Positions 35,078 to 45,439 of a stretch of 64,000 nucleotides of DNA are shown in pieces. Where the stretch lies: NCBI GenBank assembly GCA_038030265.1, contig CM075938.1, positions 15,353,009 through 15,417,008 on the forward strand, given 5' to 3'. Under the pieces are notes generated by a model. That model ran no database searches, was not told the DNA's origin, and was given only the letters and a program-made list of their open reading frames with translations. Position 1 is the first letter of the stretch, and every line of letters begins with the position of its first letter. The position numbers and the translations under genes are program-made. The DNA is from Corythucha ciliata. Its lineage: Eukaryota > Arthropoda > Insecta > Hemiptera > Tingidae.

Positions 35078-35085
35078 CTTTTATA
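35078..35085 (-). promoter_or_regulatory. TATA-like box, candidate gene 1 promoter
   Basis: TATAAAAG on the minus strand, in a locally GC-rich patch (GCGTCGTCGGGCAGCGAGCG just upstream). Transcription would start near 35060-35050. It lies upstream of the donor at 34861 and of the signal-peptide exon, the expected position for a gene 1 promoter. No experimental-type evidence is possible here. Confidence 0.4.
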
Positions 35086-35569
35086 CACCCCAACACGACG
35101 CTCGCTGCCCGACGACGCCCGGCGTTGGCACGCTCGCGAAACTCTTTTATCTCTACCGAGAGGGAAGATATTTTTCTTTTCTTTTTCAAAACGCCGAGAA
35201 ACAAAAACACAAACAAAATAAAAAGTAATTGCAGAAGGAACTGAATTCATTGGGAACAAGGGAGCGACCGCGGTGATGACAATTTTCACTTTCAGCTCGC
35301 GTGAGAACAAAAGTTGTTTCTTGTGCGAAGTTCGACAATAAAAGAAAAGAAACAGAAACCTAATAGGCAAACCCGATTTTTTTTTTTTTTTTTCAACGTG
35401 AAGGCATCGAGAGAGCTGCTAACGGCGCGACGAACTTGGAGGAGGAGGTTTAAGAGTAGAAAACCAGACATCCGTGACCGTGATAAATTAGCCGGGGAGG
35501 TTGAGAGATATAGAAAATAACTTCATTTTCGAAACAGTTCGCCTTTTTTACTGACTTACATCAAGGAAA

Positions 35570-36613
35570 TGGGAATCTTCAAAAGTACAGGGAGCACTCT
35601 GGGTAGGCGTCAGCTAAAATTTACAGTTGATGGGTATATCCATTCATTTGATCGTGTCATTAAGGCACAGAAGATGGTAGGTGTTTCATGATAATAACAA
35701 GTAGGTACAAGTAAGAATCAACAGATGATAGCAACTTATGGGAAGCCAAACACACCGAAAAAACTAATTTCACGGGTGGACTCAAAAAAAAAAAAAAAAA
35801 GAAAAAGATTTTGTGCCTTAAAAAACTAGGGGCATAACGCCTTCAACAACTTTCACATGGCATGTGGGCGCTCAGAAGAAAGCATTTGTGCAGGGATGGC
35901 TCATGCAAAACTCAATTTACCCAATTCCCGCCGTTTGGGCTTATTCAATATTAGCCCAGTTTCACGAAAAATAATTTCGTGATGTCCGCTTCATCAAATG
36001 CCGATTTTGAAGGCCTCATGTCTTCAAAAAATTCGTTACACCGGTTTTGCGGCTCCAAAAAACCAATTTCGCAGGGGTAGCTTAGCGGAAACCAAAATTC
36101 TGCTGTTTTTACCCATTAAACAGTAAACAGGCTATTTGCGTAAAACAGCCTGATGATAGCAACAGATGATAGCAACTTATGGGAAGCCAAACACACCGAA
36201 GAAACTAATTTCACGGTGTGGACTCAAAAAAAAAAAAAAAAAATAATATTTTGTCCCTTAAAAAACTAGGGGCGTAAAACAGCCTGTTTACTGTTTAATG
36301 GGTAAAAACTGCAGAATTATGATTTCTGTATAAAAACCATTATTATACAAACAATTTCGTGGGTATTCGCGCTTCATTTCCTATATACATAAATCCAATT
36401 TCCGTTGCGGTGATCTAGTATATGGAACCTAAATTACATTGTTTTGGCATGTATTTAATATTAATGGGTTTCCAGTTTTGAAAAACGAAAAACTCGTGGG
36501 TTTTACGCCTTCAAATGCCAATTTCGTGGGATTCACGTCTTCAAAAAAACTTATCCTACGGGTTTTGCGCGTTCAAAAACCCCATTTCTCAGGGAAACCG
36601 CTGTTTTGACCAA
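35570..36613. repeat. Class D array with an internal duplication
   Basis: Class D units (AAACCAATTTCGCAGG, TTTCGTGGGTATTCGC) surround a ~110-base segment present twice in direct orientation, about 35722-35832 and 36160-36270. Both copies contain GATAGCAACTTATGGGAAGC and an A run. The second copy is enclosed by inverted repeats 36096-36133 and 36281-36318. The LTR retrotransposon at 36614 is inserted at the right side, and class D words resume at 41164. Confidence 0.65.
36096..36318. repeat. Inverted repeat, 38-bp arms (37/38 matching)
   Basis: 36096-36133 and 36281-36318 are reverse complements with one mismatch (both include TTTTTACCCATTAAACAGT), enclosing 147 bases that hold the second copy of the segment at 35722. 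Confidence 0.85.
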
Positions 36614-36731
36614 TGTAATGAGCCTTATTCAAAAAGTGAAGCTCATAATATGTTTTCTCCAAATGATTTAAAAAAAGAAAAACATTAAAAAAGAGTCTTG
36701 TCTTGTCTTGCCCTATTTATTGTCTATTACA
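36614..36731 (+). repeat. 5' LTR
   Basis: 118 bases, TGTAATGAGCC...GTCTATTACA, nearly identical to 41043-41163 apart from a few A-run length changes and one or two substitutions. Confidence 0.9.
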
Positions 36732-36735
36732 ATTT

Positions 36736-36748
36736 TGGCGCGGTCGGT
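36736..36748 (+). promoter_or_regulatory. Primer binding site
   Basis: TGGCGCGGTCGGT begins four bases after the 5' LTR. TGG pairs with a tRNA CCA end, and the form resembles the tRNA-Ser-type primer sites of the 17.6/297 group of Ty3/gypsy elements. The tRNA identity is inferred. Confidence 0.65.
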
Positions 36749-36800
36749 ATTTCTGCTCTTCGCCAATGGAAAGGGTATAGAACTACGTTTCAAAAAGACT

Positions 36801-37435
36801 GGTGACCGTTGCACTCTGCACTGTTTTCGGGTCACCACGTCTCCTTCGACGCCAACGGCGTGGATGTATTTAGCCTCGGATTACCGCGACGTACGTCTTC
36901 AAGCTCCTCTACTCCAGATGGAAGACGTTTCTTCGGCAATTTCTGGACAAATCGGTCAACTTTTGACGTACCGATGAATAACTGACTTAATCTTCGGCCA
37001 ATAAAATCGCTGTCTCACTTTCAAATACGTGCGCAGAAATCCATCGTGCCCTCCGGAATCTGGATCGTCATGATATGTCCGAAGAATGTCTGATATGTTC
37101 TCAGGCTTCACCTCTCTTCTTTCATCGCACTTGTGGGTTGCATTAACCGGTGAGGGAACAACATCGAGGCACAGTCGAGAAATAGCGTCGGCATCTTCCA
37201 ATTCTTTTCCTGAGCGATGGTTGATGATCAAGTCGAATCCCATTAAAAACACCTGCCACCTGCCCAATCGACCTTTCCACTCCGGTGACCGTTGCACTCT
37301 GCACTGTTTTCGGGTCACCACGTCTCCCTCGACGCCAACGGCGTGGATGTATTCAGCCTCGGAGCACCGCGACGTACGTCTTCACGCTCCTCTACACCAG
37401 ATAGAAGACGTTTCTTCGGCAATTTCTGGACAATT
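36801..37435. repeat. Rearranged leader: direct repeat flanking antisense pol segment
   Basis: 36801-36952 is repeated directly at 37284-37435 with a few substitutions. Between them, 36957-37277 (321 bases) is the reverse complement of 39815-40135 in the same element, the RNase H/integrase junction including the integrase zinc-binding part. Because of this, the first ~66 codons of the long frame starting at 37086 are antisense pol and not true Gag. Confidence 0.85.
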
Positions 37436-40400
37436 CGCCCAGAAAACAATTTGTGTTGAACTTGAACAATCCGTTGTTGCATATCTGTCAAATCAATGTA
37501 ATGGTTCTTCGCCTGGAGAGCTGACGCATCAAGAGGAAGAGTCCCGCGAAGAAAAATTCATGGCGATGATGTCAGTTTTTTTTAAAAGCCTACAAGAAAG
37601 CACCCTACTCGTGATGAAAAACTTGATGCACGATTTTAGCTTGACGTTAAAAGACTGTCTTGCTAATGAAAAAGAAAATGCCCCGCAGAAAATGATTATC
37701 CCAAAGTTTGATGGGAAAAACGAGGACACGAAAATTTGGATGTCGTTGTACGAAAGAGCGTGTGTCGTCAACAAATGGACTTCCGACGCCTTAAAAATAA
37801 ACAATCTCGTGTCTAATTTCGTGCCAGGGAGCATAGCCGAGAAGTGGTACTTCTCTCTTCTCGTCGACGAAAATGAGCGGCCTTGGTCTACTTGGAAGGA
37901 AAGTTTTGTGAGCGCTTTCGGTCAAAACATGCTGCAATTAGCTATTCGAGCAAATTCATGGCGGTATAGATGTGGACCTCTTATGGATTACTACTATGAA
38001 AAGCAGAGGCTACTCAACATTGCCTATGGAAATTTGCTTGATCGGGTTTTCAACATCTTCATGATGCTGGGCCTCCCTGAGAACATGCAGAATCGACTCA
38101 TAATACAAGAAGTTGAAGGAAAAGAGCAATTGCGCCTCGCCATGGAGAAGCTAAAACCCGACTCCGATTTTGACAAAGGTTCGTCAAAAGGGAAAGCGGT
38201 GAGCAATACGACTATTAAAGATAATTTTTCATCTTACTGTGCCTCTATTTCCCCACTATTGACCAAAGAAATACTCGTAAATAATGAAAAATTTCAAGCT
38301 CTTCTTGATACTGGGGCATCTGTTGATCTTATCAGATCCGACATCGCTGAGAAAAATGGGTGGACGATTTTAAGGGAAGGGGGTGTCCTTAGGAGTTTCC
38401 ACGGTTCTCAACACAAAATTTTAGAATCCATTGAAGGAAAAATCTGTCTTAACCACGTTGTTATAACAACCAAAGTTTTTCTTGTTGAAAATTTACCATA
38501 TGCCATGATTCTTGGATTTCCGTCCATGCAAAAACTAGGATTCAAGTTACTTTACCCTTCTACGCTTGAAAAGGCAAGTTCCTCACCTTCAGCAATCCCA
38601 CCGATAGAGGCAAATATTCCTCAGGTTGATTTCAAATTAAAACCCAATTCCCCCGTGGTAAAGAGGAAACCGTATCGCCTCTCACGCGAAAAATTCCAAT
38701 GGGCATCAAAGAAAATAACTGAAATGCTGGAAAAAGGAGTTATTCGACGCTCTCAATCTGACTACGCATCACCGTGTGTTATTGTTCCTAAAGCGGATGG
38801 GAGTTGGCGGCTTTGTCAAGATTATAGGGAGATTAACAAACATACTGAGTTGGATCCGTTCCCTTTTCCTATTATCGATGAAATAATTTCCAATCTAGGA
38901 GGATGCAACTATTTCTCAAAGATTGATCTGAAAGATGGTTTTCACCAAGTCCCATTGTCCGAAGACACTAAGCCGTACACGGCATTCGTCCTGCCCTTCG
39001 GGCAATTTGAATTCAATTTTTTACCGCTCGGCTGGAAAAATTCGCCTTCGAAATTCCAGCGTGTAATGTCTTTGGTCTTGGACTGCCTATTGAAGGATCC
39101 CTATATTTGGGTATACATCGACGATATTGTGATTGGTGGTCGAACGAAAGAGGAATGCCAGGCTAAAACAGAAAGTGTGATCAAGCGTCTGGAAACAGTT
39201 GGTCTGATCGTCAATAACAAGAAAAGCGTTTTCATCCAAGAACAAGTGATTTTTTTAGGAAGAATAATAGACGGTAAAACCAAATCAACCAACGAAGAAT
39301 CAGCAGAGAAAATTAAAAAAATGAATCGAGCAATAGACCTGCATTCGTTAAGAGTTTTCACGGGTTTGACTGGACACTTTCGGTCTTTTATACGCAATTA
39401 CGCCCATATAGTGAGACCGCTCGATAAACTCAAAACAAAAGGTCAAGTTTTTCAATGGTCACCTGAAGCAGAAAATGCGTTTCAAGTCCTCAAAACCGCG
39501 ATTTCGTCGAATCCAGTCCTGCAGCTTCCTGATTGGAACTTAAACTTCGAAGTCTGCACGGATGCTTCTAATTACAGCTGCGGTGCAATTTTATACCAGA
39601 GAAACGCAGCGAATCCTAAAATTCAACAACTTCGGGTCATTGCGTACTATTCACACACTTTTACAAAAGCAGAGTGTAACTATTCCGTCACTGACAAAGA
39701 AGGATTAGCTGTCGTAAAGGCAATTGAGTACTTCAGAACTTATCTAGAGTGCCGCCGATTCGTTGTCCACACCGACCACCAAGCCTTGAGTTTTATTATG
39801 AACCTGAAGGAACCGAAAGGTCGATTGGGCAGGTGGCAGGTGTTTTTAACGGGATTCGACTTGATCATCAACCATCGCTCAGGAAAAGAATTGGAAGATG
39901 CCGACGCTATTTCTCGACTGTGCCTCGATGTTGTTCCCTCACCGGTTAATGCAACCCACAAGTGCGATGAAAGAAGAGAGGTGAAGCCTGAGAACATATC
40001 AGAAATTCTTCGGACATATCATGACGATCCAGATTCCGGAGGGCACGATGGATTTCTGCGCACGTATTTGAAAGTGAGACAGCGATTTTATTGGCCGAAG
40101 ATGAAGTCAGTTATTCATCGGTATGTCAAAAGTTGTCCGATTTGTCAAATTGCCAAATTTAAGTTTCGGCCAAAACCAGACGTTATGGTCATACCGGTAT
40201 CAAAGGTCCCGTTCGAACATGTTCACATAGATTTCGCCGCGTTATCGAAAAAGAAAGAAGGACAAAAGACCACGCGATCTTTCTTCGTCTTAGTGGATGA
40301 AAACTCAAAATTCACCTTCACGAAAGCAATGCGAGAAAGTGCAAGGGCAGTGGTTAATTATCTTACGAAACTTCCTTTTATCGACAAAGTGAAGAGAATA

Positions 40401-41069
40401 ACTTCCGATAACGGTTCACAATTTACGTCGACGCTTCTGGAAAGGTTTGCTTCGGAGAAAGGCATTAAATTGATCAAAAGTTCTCCCTACCATCCCGAGG
40501 GAAACGGCTTAGTTGAAAGAAAAATTCGAGACATCAAGCAATTCATATCCCTATATCCGTCGTTTCGAGGAGGATGGAAAGCCTGTTTAGAATCGGCAAC
40601 CAACCATATTAACCGATCATTCTATTCGGTGTTGGGGGGAAGTATTGGGTGTTCACCTCATTACAAAGCTTTCGGGGCTACGTCACTATTTCCGGCTGAT
40701 CACCGTTATAACATTACCCTTGAAATGGTTCAAGAAAAACTGCCAAATGAGGAAACCCAGAAGAAGTACCGTATCAACATGAAAAATAATTTTGATCGTC
40801 GTCATCACTCCCAACGTTTGCCTTCACTACAGAAGGGAATGCTTATTCTTGTTCAAACGCCAAACAATGTGAAGGGTTCTAACGTAAAAGGACCGTATAA
40901 AATCACACATGTAACGTTTTTCAATGGAGCTCCGAAAACAATACATTATGCCGAAAACGATGGTTCCATAAGAAAGGCATCGATCAAAAATGTCCTCCCG
41001 TATCACTCCAGGAGAAATTTGAACTTCAAAAGAAGGGGAAAATGTAATGAGCCTTATTCTAAAAAGTGA
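37086..41069 (+). CDS. Ty3/gypsy Gag-Pol polyprotein (1327 codons, uninterrupted)
   Basis: Single open frame. Residues 1-66 derive from the inverted pol piece, so the natural start is probably further in, for example Met88 (37347) or in the duplicated leader. Residues ~190-370 look like a retrotransposon Gag core; the expected CCHC zinc knuckle is absent. Protease has DTGAS at Asp408. Reverse transcriptase (~527-760) shows WRLCQDYREIN, SKIDLKDGFHQVPL and YIDD at 677-680. RNase H starts at CTDAS (Asp826) and includes HTDHQAL. Integrase has an HHCC finger ending in CPICQIAK, then Asp1049, Asp1108 (SDNGSQF) and Glu1144 (NGLVER), a DD35E triad. All catalytic residues are present. The frame runs into the 3' LTR and stops there. 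No env frame. Confidence 0.92.
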   Translation: MSDMFSGFTSLLSSHLWVALTGEGTTSRHSREIASASSNSFPERWLMIKSNPIKNTCHLPNRPFHSGDRCTLHCFRVTTSPSTPTAWMYSASEHRDVRLHAPLHQIEDVSSAISGQFAQKTICVELEQSVVAYLSNQCNGSSPGELTHQEEESREEKFMAMMSVFFKSLQESTLLVMKNLMHDFSLTLKDCLANEKENAPQKMIIPKFDGKNEDTKIWMSLYERACVVNKWTSDALKINNLVSNFVPGSIAEKWYFSLLVDENERPWSTWKESFVSAFGQNMLQLAIRANSWRYRCGPLMDYYYEKQRLLNIAYGNLLDRVFNIFMMLGLPENMQNRLIIQEVEGKEQLRLAMEKLKPDSDFDKGSSKGKAVSNTTIKDNFSSYCASISPLLTKEILVNNEKFQALLDTGASVDLIRSDIAEKNGWTILREGGVLRSFHGSQHKILESIEGKICLNHVVITTKVFLVENLPYAMILGFPSMQKLGFKLLYPSTLEKASSSPSAIPPIEANIPQVDFKLKPNSPVVKRKPYRLSREKFQWASKKITEMLEKGVIRRSQSDYASPCVIVPKADGSWRLCQDYREINKHTELDPFPFPIIDEIISNLGGCNYFSKIDLKDGFHQVPLSEDTKPYTAFVLPFGQFEFNFLPLGWKNSPSKFQRVMSLVLDCLLKDPYIWVYIDDIVIGGRTKEECQAKTESVIKRLETVGLIVNNKKSVFIQEQVIFLGRIIDGKTKSTNEESAEKIKKMNRAIDLHSLRVFTGLTGHFRSFIRNYAHIVRPLDKLKTKGQVFQWSPEAENAFQVLKTAISSNPVLQLPDWNLNFEVCTDASNYSCGAILYQRNAANPKIQQLRVIAYYSHTFTKAECNYSVTDKEGLAVVKAIEYFRTYLECRRFVVHTDHQALSFIMNLKEPKGRLGRWQVFLTGFDLIINHRSGKELEDADAISRLCLDVVPSPVNATHKCDERREVKPENISEILRTYHDDPDSGGHDGFLRTYLKVRQRFYWPKMKSVIHRYVKSCPICQIAKFKFRPKPDVMVIPVSKVPFEHVHIDFAALSKKKEGQKTTRSFFVLVDENSKFTFTKAMRESARAVVNYLTKLPFIDKVKRITSDNGSQFTSTLLERFASEKGIKLIKSSPYHPEGNGLVERKIRDIKQFISLYPSFRGGWKACLESATNHINRSFYSVLGGSIGCSPHYKAFGATSLFPADHRYNITLEMVQEKLPNEETQKKYRINMKNNFDRRHHSQRLPSLQKGMLILVQTPNNVKGSNVKGPYKITHVTFFNGAPKTIHYAENDGSIRKASIKNVLPYHSRRNLNFKRRGKCNEPYSKK
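41028..41042 (+). promoter_or_regulatory. Polypurine tract
   Basis: AAAAGAAGGGGAAAA lies directly before the TG of the 3' LTR, as required for plus-strand priming. It also encodes part of the polyprotein C-terminus. Confidence 0.8.
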
Positions 41070-41163
41070 AGCTCATAATATGTTTTCTCCAAATGATTTA
41101 AAAAAAAGAAAAAAATTAAAAAAAGAGTCTTGTCTTGTCTTGCCCTATTTATTGTCTATTACA
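41043..41163 (+). repeat. 3' LTR
   Basis: 121 bases matching 36614-36731. The Gag-Pol stop codon (41067-41069) lies inside it. Confidence 0.9.
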
Positions 41164-41250
41164 CCTATTCAGTGGCAATTTTGTGGGTTTCACGCCTCTA
41201 AAAAAAATATTTCTCAGGTATTCGCGCATCTTTAAGACCAATTTAATCGT
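41164..41250. repeat. Class D array remnant right of the LTR element
   Basis: GGCAATTTTGTGGGTTTCACGCC-type words continue the class D array that ends at 36613. Confidence 0.55.
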
Positions 41251-41394
41251 GTATTAGATCCCCCCCCCCCCCGAGCTACAAGTGTACAAACGAAGGGGCA
41301 CTACTACCATCGCTCTTAAGAGCCGCATAAAATCTCGGAATTAATTAAGTTAATATTGAAGTTAATAGGTTATGCAGATTTTCTTGACTTACGT

Positions 41395-42720
41395 CCAGCG
41401 TACGTCCAGCTGCTTCCTTGGACTTCAGACCCCACGCGCGGTGGTGGGGGATCGCCTCGGGCCATTTATCAGACGGGGCCCTCGAAAAGCTTAAAATATG
41501 GAAATGAGGGTTTTTAGGTTATCCATAGATGTGGGTATGTGAAGTGGTCGGACGGTTGGAGAGAGATTTGGCTGCTTTCTACAAATTTCAGTCTATCCAA
41601 CCTGGGGAATATAACGTTGTAAGTGATATGATGAATATTCGATTGAACCTCCAAAAGCGCTATTCTGGTGGTTCAAATTGAGAAAATCCGTGCTCGCTTG
41701 AGAAAAATTCGCGACTCAAAAGAAAAAATACACCGTGTCCCCAGTTTCCTTAGATCCTTAAGTTCAGTAAAATGCTGATCGGCAATTTTTAACTTGCTGA
41801 CGCGACTAAAAATTTTTAAAAAATCGCTAATTATGTGTGGCTATAACTGCGAAAAAGCGCTGATTCGTGGTCTTGCGATGCAATTTCCAGACTAAAATTG
41901 AGAAAAAATCGCCGATTCACTGTGCATGGAGGCCATTCTACGAATAAATTGTGGAAATCAACGCAAAAGTGTTGCTACTGTGCCAACTCAGCGGTTAAAA
42001 TAGAAAAAACACGCTACACTATTGACAAAAAAAATACGCTTTCAGGTTAAAAACTGAAATTGCGAAAATCGCCCATTCCCGTATGAAAAGTGGAATAGGT
42101 GCTAGATCGCGGAATGGTAGAAATCGCAAATTTAGAGCTAAAATTGCGCCAAACGCAAATTTGTGACTGAAATTAAGGAAATTCGCTAATTCACATGGTT
42201 AAAACGCTATGCTGCTAAAATTAAGAAAAAGCGCTAATTCGTGGCTAAAATTGAGAAAAAAGGCAACAATTGAGGCTGAAATTGAGAAAAAGCGCGAATT
42301 TATGGCAATGGGTGAAATGCCCGCTAATTCGCGAGTAAAACTGAGAAAAATCGCACATGCATTGCGTATGGTGAACCAAAAATCCTAATTCTTGAAAAGC
42401 CCCCCCCCCCCTATTTTGCGGCTAACATTGAGGAAAACACCTAGGAAAAACGCTAATTTTCAGCTAAAACTTTGAAAAGTGCTAATCCACTGCTAAAAAA
42501 ATTGAAAAACCGCTAATTTCTTGGTGCTAAAATTGAGGAGAACGCCGAAACTCGTGGAAAATTAAGAAACAGCTACTTGGCTGCTAAAGTTGAGAGTTAA
42601 ATGCGCAAATTCATGGCTATGCGAGGGGGTGGGGCAAAACAACTAAGCCATGGCTGAAATTGAGAAGAACGATACTCGCGGCGAAAATTGAGAAAAGGGG
42701 GCAAATTTGCGGGAAAAGTC
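41395..42720 (+). repeat. Class B array preceded by a hAT-like left segment
   Basis: A GC-rich segment (GATCGCCTCGGGCC, GGGGCCCTCGAAAAGCTT, then AAAATATGGAAATGAGGGTT) resembles the left segments at 10924 and 14229. Class B units follow from about 41640 (GCTAATTCGTGGCTAAAATT) to 42720, with a C run at about 42401. The exact ends of an element could not be set. Confidence 0.6.
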
Positions 42721-42729
42721 CAAAAATCG

Positions 42730-43230
42730 CCGTTAACTGAGAGATTTTTGGGGTCATTTTGTCAGAGTATTTCGATTTGGGCCAGCATGAGTCTCGTGGG
42801 AAATGCTCAATTGACCAATGTACGCGGTTTCCTTCTCAGAATCATTGAGTGGCCACCACTGTCCCTTAAATTTGTAAAGAGTGAGCGTTTTACATTTGTA
42901 CTCGTATCACTTTGTCGATCTGTACCCGGGAGGACTTCGTGGGACTAGCGGACTAGCCTCTGCTCTGCTCATTCCATAACAGAGAAGGATTTGTCGAAAA
43001 GAAAATGCTGGAATAATTGGGATGAATAAAATTAGGGGTTAATAGTAATTTTGATCTCGGGCAAGGCTATGATGGGGCCACCAAGATGTCCGGTACATTA
43101 AAGATTGAGATTCAAGAAGGTGGATTGAATACCAAACTTCAAATTACCCCCTCCCCACCCATCATCATTACAAGATTTCAATCTGATCCCCCCTAGGACA
43201 AATTCCTACTTACGCCACTGCCCTCGACAA
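42730..43230. other. Short non-repetitive stretch with hAT-like terminus
   Basis: No gene recognised; an 86-codon frame starts in the class B array and is not supported. TACTTACGCCACTG near 43211-43224 is the reverse complement of a CAGTGGCGTAAGTA hAT-type end. Confidence 0.4.
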
Positions 43231-43234
43231 AGCG

Positions 43235-43745
43235 ATTTCGAACCGAACGTAAAAAAACCGCGAATTTCGCGCCTTCCAAATACCGATTTCCAAGGTTTAA
43301 CAGCTTTAAAGTTAAATTTCACGAGATTTGCTTTAGCTCACACATTAGTGTTGTATGGCGACTGTTTCGGCCCATTCAATGGCTGACATTTCCATGGGTT
43401 TAACGCTCTCAAAGAACGCAGTTACATTGGTTTGACGCCTTCAAATACCAATTTTTTGGGTTTCCTGTCTTTGAAAAACTGATTTCACACATTCAAAAAG
43501 CAAAAACAAAATTTTGTGGTTTTGCGGTGGCTGTTGCGTAAACGAAATTTCTGGGATTTGGCTCTTACATGCCAAAATTAATGGGTTTGCCTCTTTCGGA
43601 AACCAAATTTCTTGTTTTTCAAACAAGAAGTTCCTGGAGCAGTTGACACTCTGAGAAATGCAATTCCACTATTCTTGTATTCTTAACGGAATTTCACTTT
43701 GTATCTGCCGTTGAGAGGTCCAGAACCTTCAAATACTAAACTAAA
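43235..43745. repeat. Class D degenerate array
   Basis: Units with ACCAATTTTTTGGGTT, AAATTTCACGAGATTTG and CGCCTTCAAA words. Confidence 0.6.
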
Positions 43746-43749
43746 ACCA

Positions 43750-44212
43750 CTTTGTTCAATTTTATTGACCGATTCCCAACAAATCATTCTCCGTGTCATT
43801 CCGGTATATCGCAAGAAAAACTTCGGGGGCAGGTACCGGTAACTTGGCCTTTCCCATTCACTCTCCACGATGTTCACGCCCCCTCCCACCACTTAGTGCT
43901 ATGGCAAACCTCGGATAGGAAATCCAGGAGCAGAGTTGCTAGATTGAACTGTAAACCGTGTTTTGGAGCTGTGGCTGGTGGTTCAATTCAACCAAAGAAC
44001 CACCGTGTTCGGTCGACTGATAGGCTCCAGCACCAGAACAAACAAGAGCAAGACTCGCAGTCGTCTTGGTCACCTTCTTTACGGTTTTTACGCGCTTCGA
44101 ACCTTTTCGCTAACATTAACGGTGGGGAGGGGAGGGAGATTCCAAGAAACGCTACCAAACTAGACTTGGTCGCTCTTAAGGAGCCGCAAAAAAAAAAAAA
44201 AAAAAAAAAATC
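43750..44212 (+). other. Possible retroposed sequence with poly(A) tail
   Basis: A locally GC-richer segment with a 156-codon frame ends in about 22 A residues at 44189-44210, as expected for a SINE or processed copy. No tRNA-like A/B boxes and no recognisable protein domain were found, so the source is unknown. Confidence 0.3.
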
Positions 44213-45435
44213 GTTCGATTAATCCTATATACGACATTCGTGACAGAAGGGGGTGCTATGCCCTTGCGTAAGGGTCTGAAAAGAGCTGTTTCCCCCCTTT
44301 TATTTTTTCAGATTGGTGATGTCATTAGTAGTGCCTTTGTGGTGTATCTCGGTAGCCTTATTTTGCTACTATTGCTGTCCAGTGAAGCTGGTTTTTAAGG
44401 GATGGGGTGGAGTCAGTAATGAAGGTATTATTTAATGATAATAATTGCTTAATGTATGTATAAAGTATTACTTGGAACTGTGGGAGTTCTGACTATAATA
44501 GCAAGAACAGATTTTTTTTGTTGGAAGAAAGGAGTGCCCCCTTCCTTCGGTCTTGCTAAAAAAAAAACAATAGCCTTTTGTTTCGCCAGTTAGCCAAGTT
44601 GGTATATTACTAAGAACACATCCGAATAAATAAAGAAGGCTAAAATAATGGTTTTTAACCAGAAGAAAAGAAGAAAAAACGCAAAAAAGGAGCAATGTGA
44701 ATGGTGTAAAAAGAATACAAGAGTTTTATTCAGTTTGAAAAATCCTAATAAAAAAAACCTATAGGAAGAATCAATGGAGTACTCCCCGCGGGTGATAATT
44801 ATCAAGCCGCTATTATCGTGGAGGCGTCCTCCCTATAGAGCTATAGGGAAGGACGCCTCCACGATAATAGCGGTGAATAAAGTCACAACGAAAAAGAGGG
44901 AAAACACGGCCATCGTGAACTACAATGTGGGTATATACTATACGTAATGTATAGGGGGATTTGGAAATACTGATAATATGCTATACCCACAGGCGTAACA
45001 TCCCCGACTCATTATCCTCGGACAAGCAAAATATTAATTGAATTATGACTTTTTGAATATACGCTCATTAGGCAAGTGACAGGACGTGGGGAGAATAATG
45101 GTTCGAGCTATCGGGTGGAGAGGGGGGGGCTTGGTTGGGATGGCGCCTCATTATAAGGATTGTGCAAACCACGACCAATTTTATGTATATTATAAAAAGT
45201 TGAAATTGGATTCCGGCAGTCGACTGCACGGCCCACGGCTTCAGGAAAATTCATGGGAAGGGTGCAAACGTGAAAAAGTGGCTGAAAACGGCGGAATCAG
45301 GGGGAGATCGCCTATAACTGAGCTGAATAGATTTTTCACCTGCAAAGAAGGACCCTGATTTTGAGGGAGCCTATTAATGATTCTTCTATAGAATAGAAAT
45401 GACAAAAAATGCGATAAAATAAGTATGAACAACTA
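44213..45435. other. Unique sequence around a hairpin
   Basis: No gene supported. The hairpin at 44807-44873 is the main structure. Confidence 0.4.
44807..44873. mobile_element. Near-perfect palindrome (32-33 bp arms, 2-nt loop)
   Basis: Arms 44807-44838 and 44841-44873 are reverse complements except for a one-base insertion (CCTCCC against CCTTCCC). The loop is AG. Such a tight hairpin is typical of a short foldback element or a break-repair product. Confidence 0.75.
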
Positions 45436-45439
45436 TCCA

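Larger units (their letters stand above)
36614..41163 (+). mobile_element. Ty3/gypsy LTR retrotransposon, full length (~4.55 kb)
   Basis: Short LTRs of about 120 bases begin TGTAAT and end ATTACA (36614-36731 and 41043-41163). They differ at a few sites, which indicates fairly recent insertion. A primer-binding-like TGGCGCGGTCGGT starts at 36736, and a polypurine tract AAAAGAAGGGGAAAA (41028-41042) abuts the 3' LTR. One Gag-Pol frame fills the interior. The leader contains a rearrangement: a direct duplication flanking an antisense copy of pol. No clear target duplication was found. The element sits in a class D array. Confidence 0.9.

Noticed and set aside
36956..37321. Separate minus-strand integrase gene
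   Set aside because: It is the inverted 321-base piece of the gypsy element's own pol, not an independent gene.
39740..39997. Minus-strand 85-codon frame within pol
   Set aside because: Antisense shadow of the pol frame; it matches the start of the long frame only because that start derives from inverted pol.
43750..44212. Protein-coding gene of 156 codons
   Set aside because: No domain, and the frame ends by reading through a poly(A) tract; a retroposed copy is more likely.
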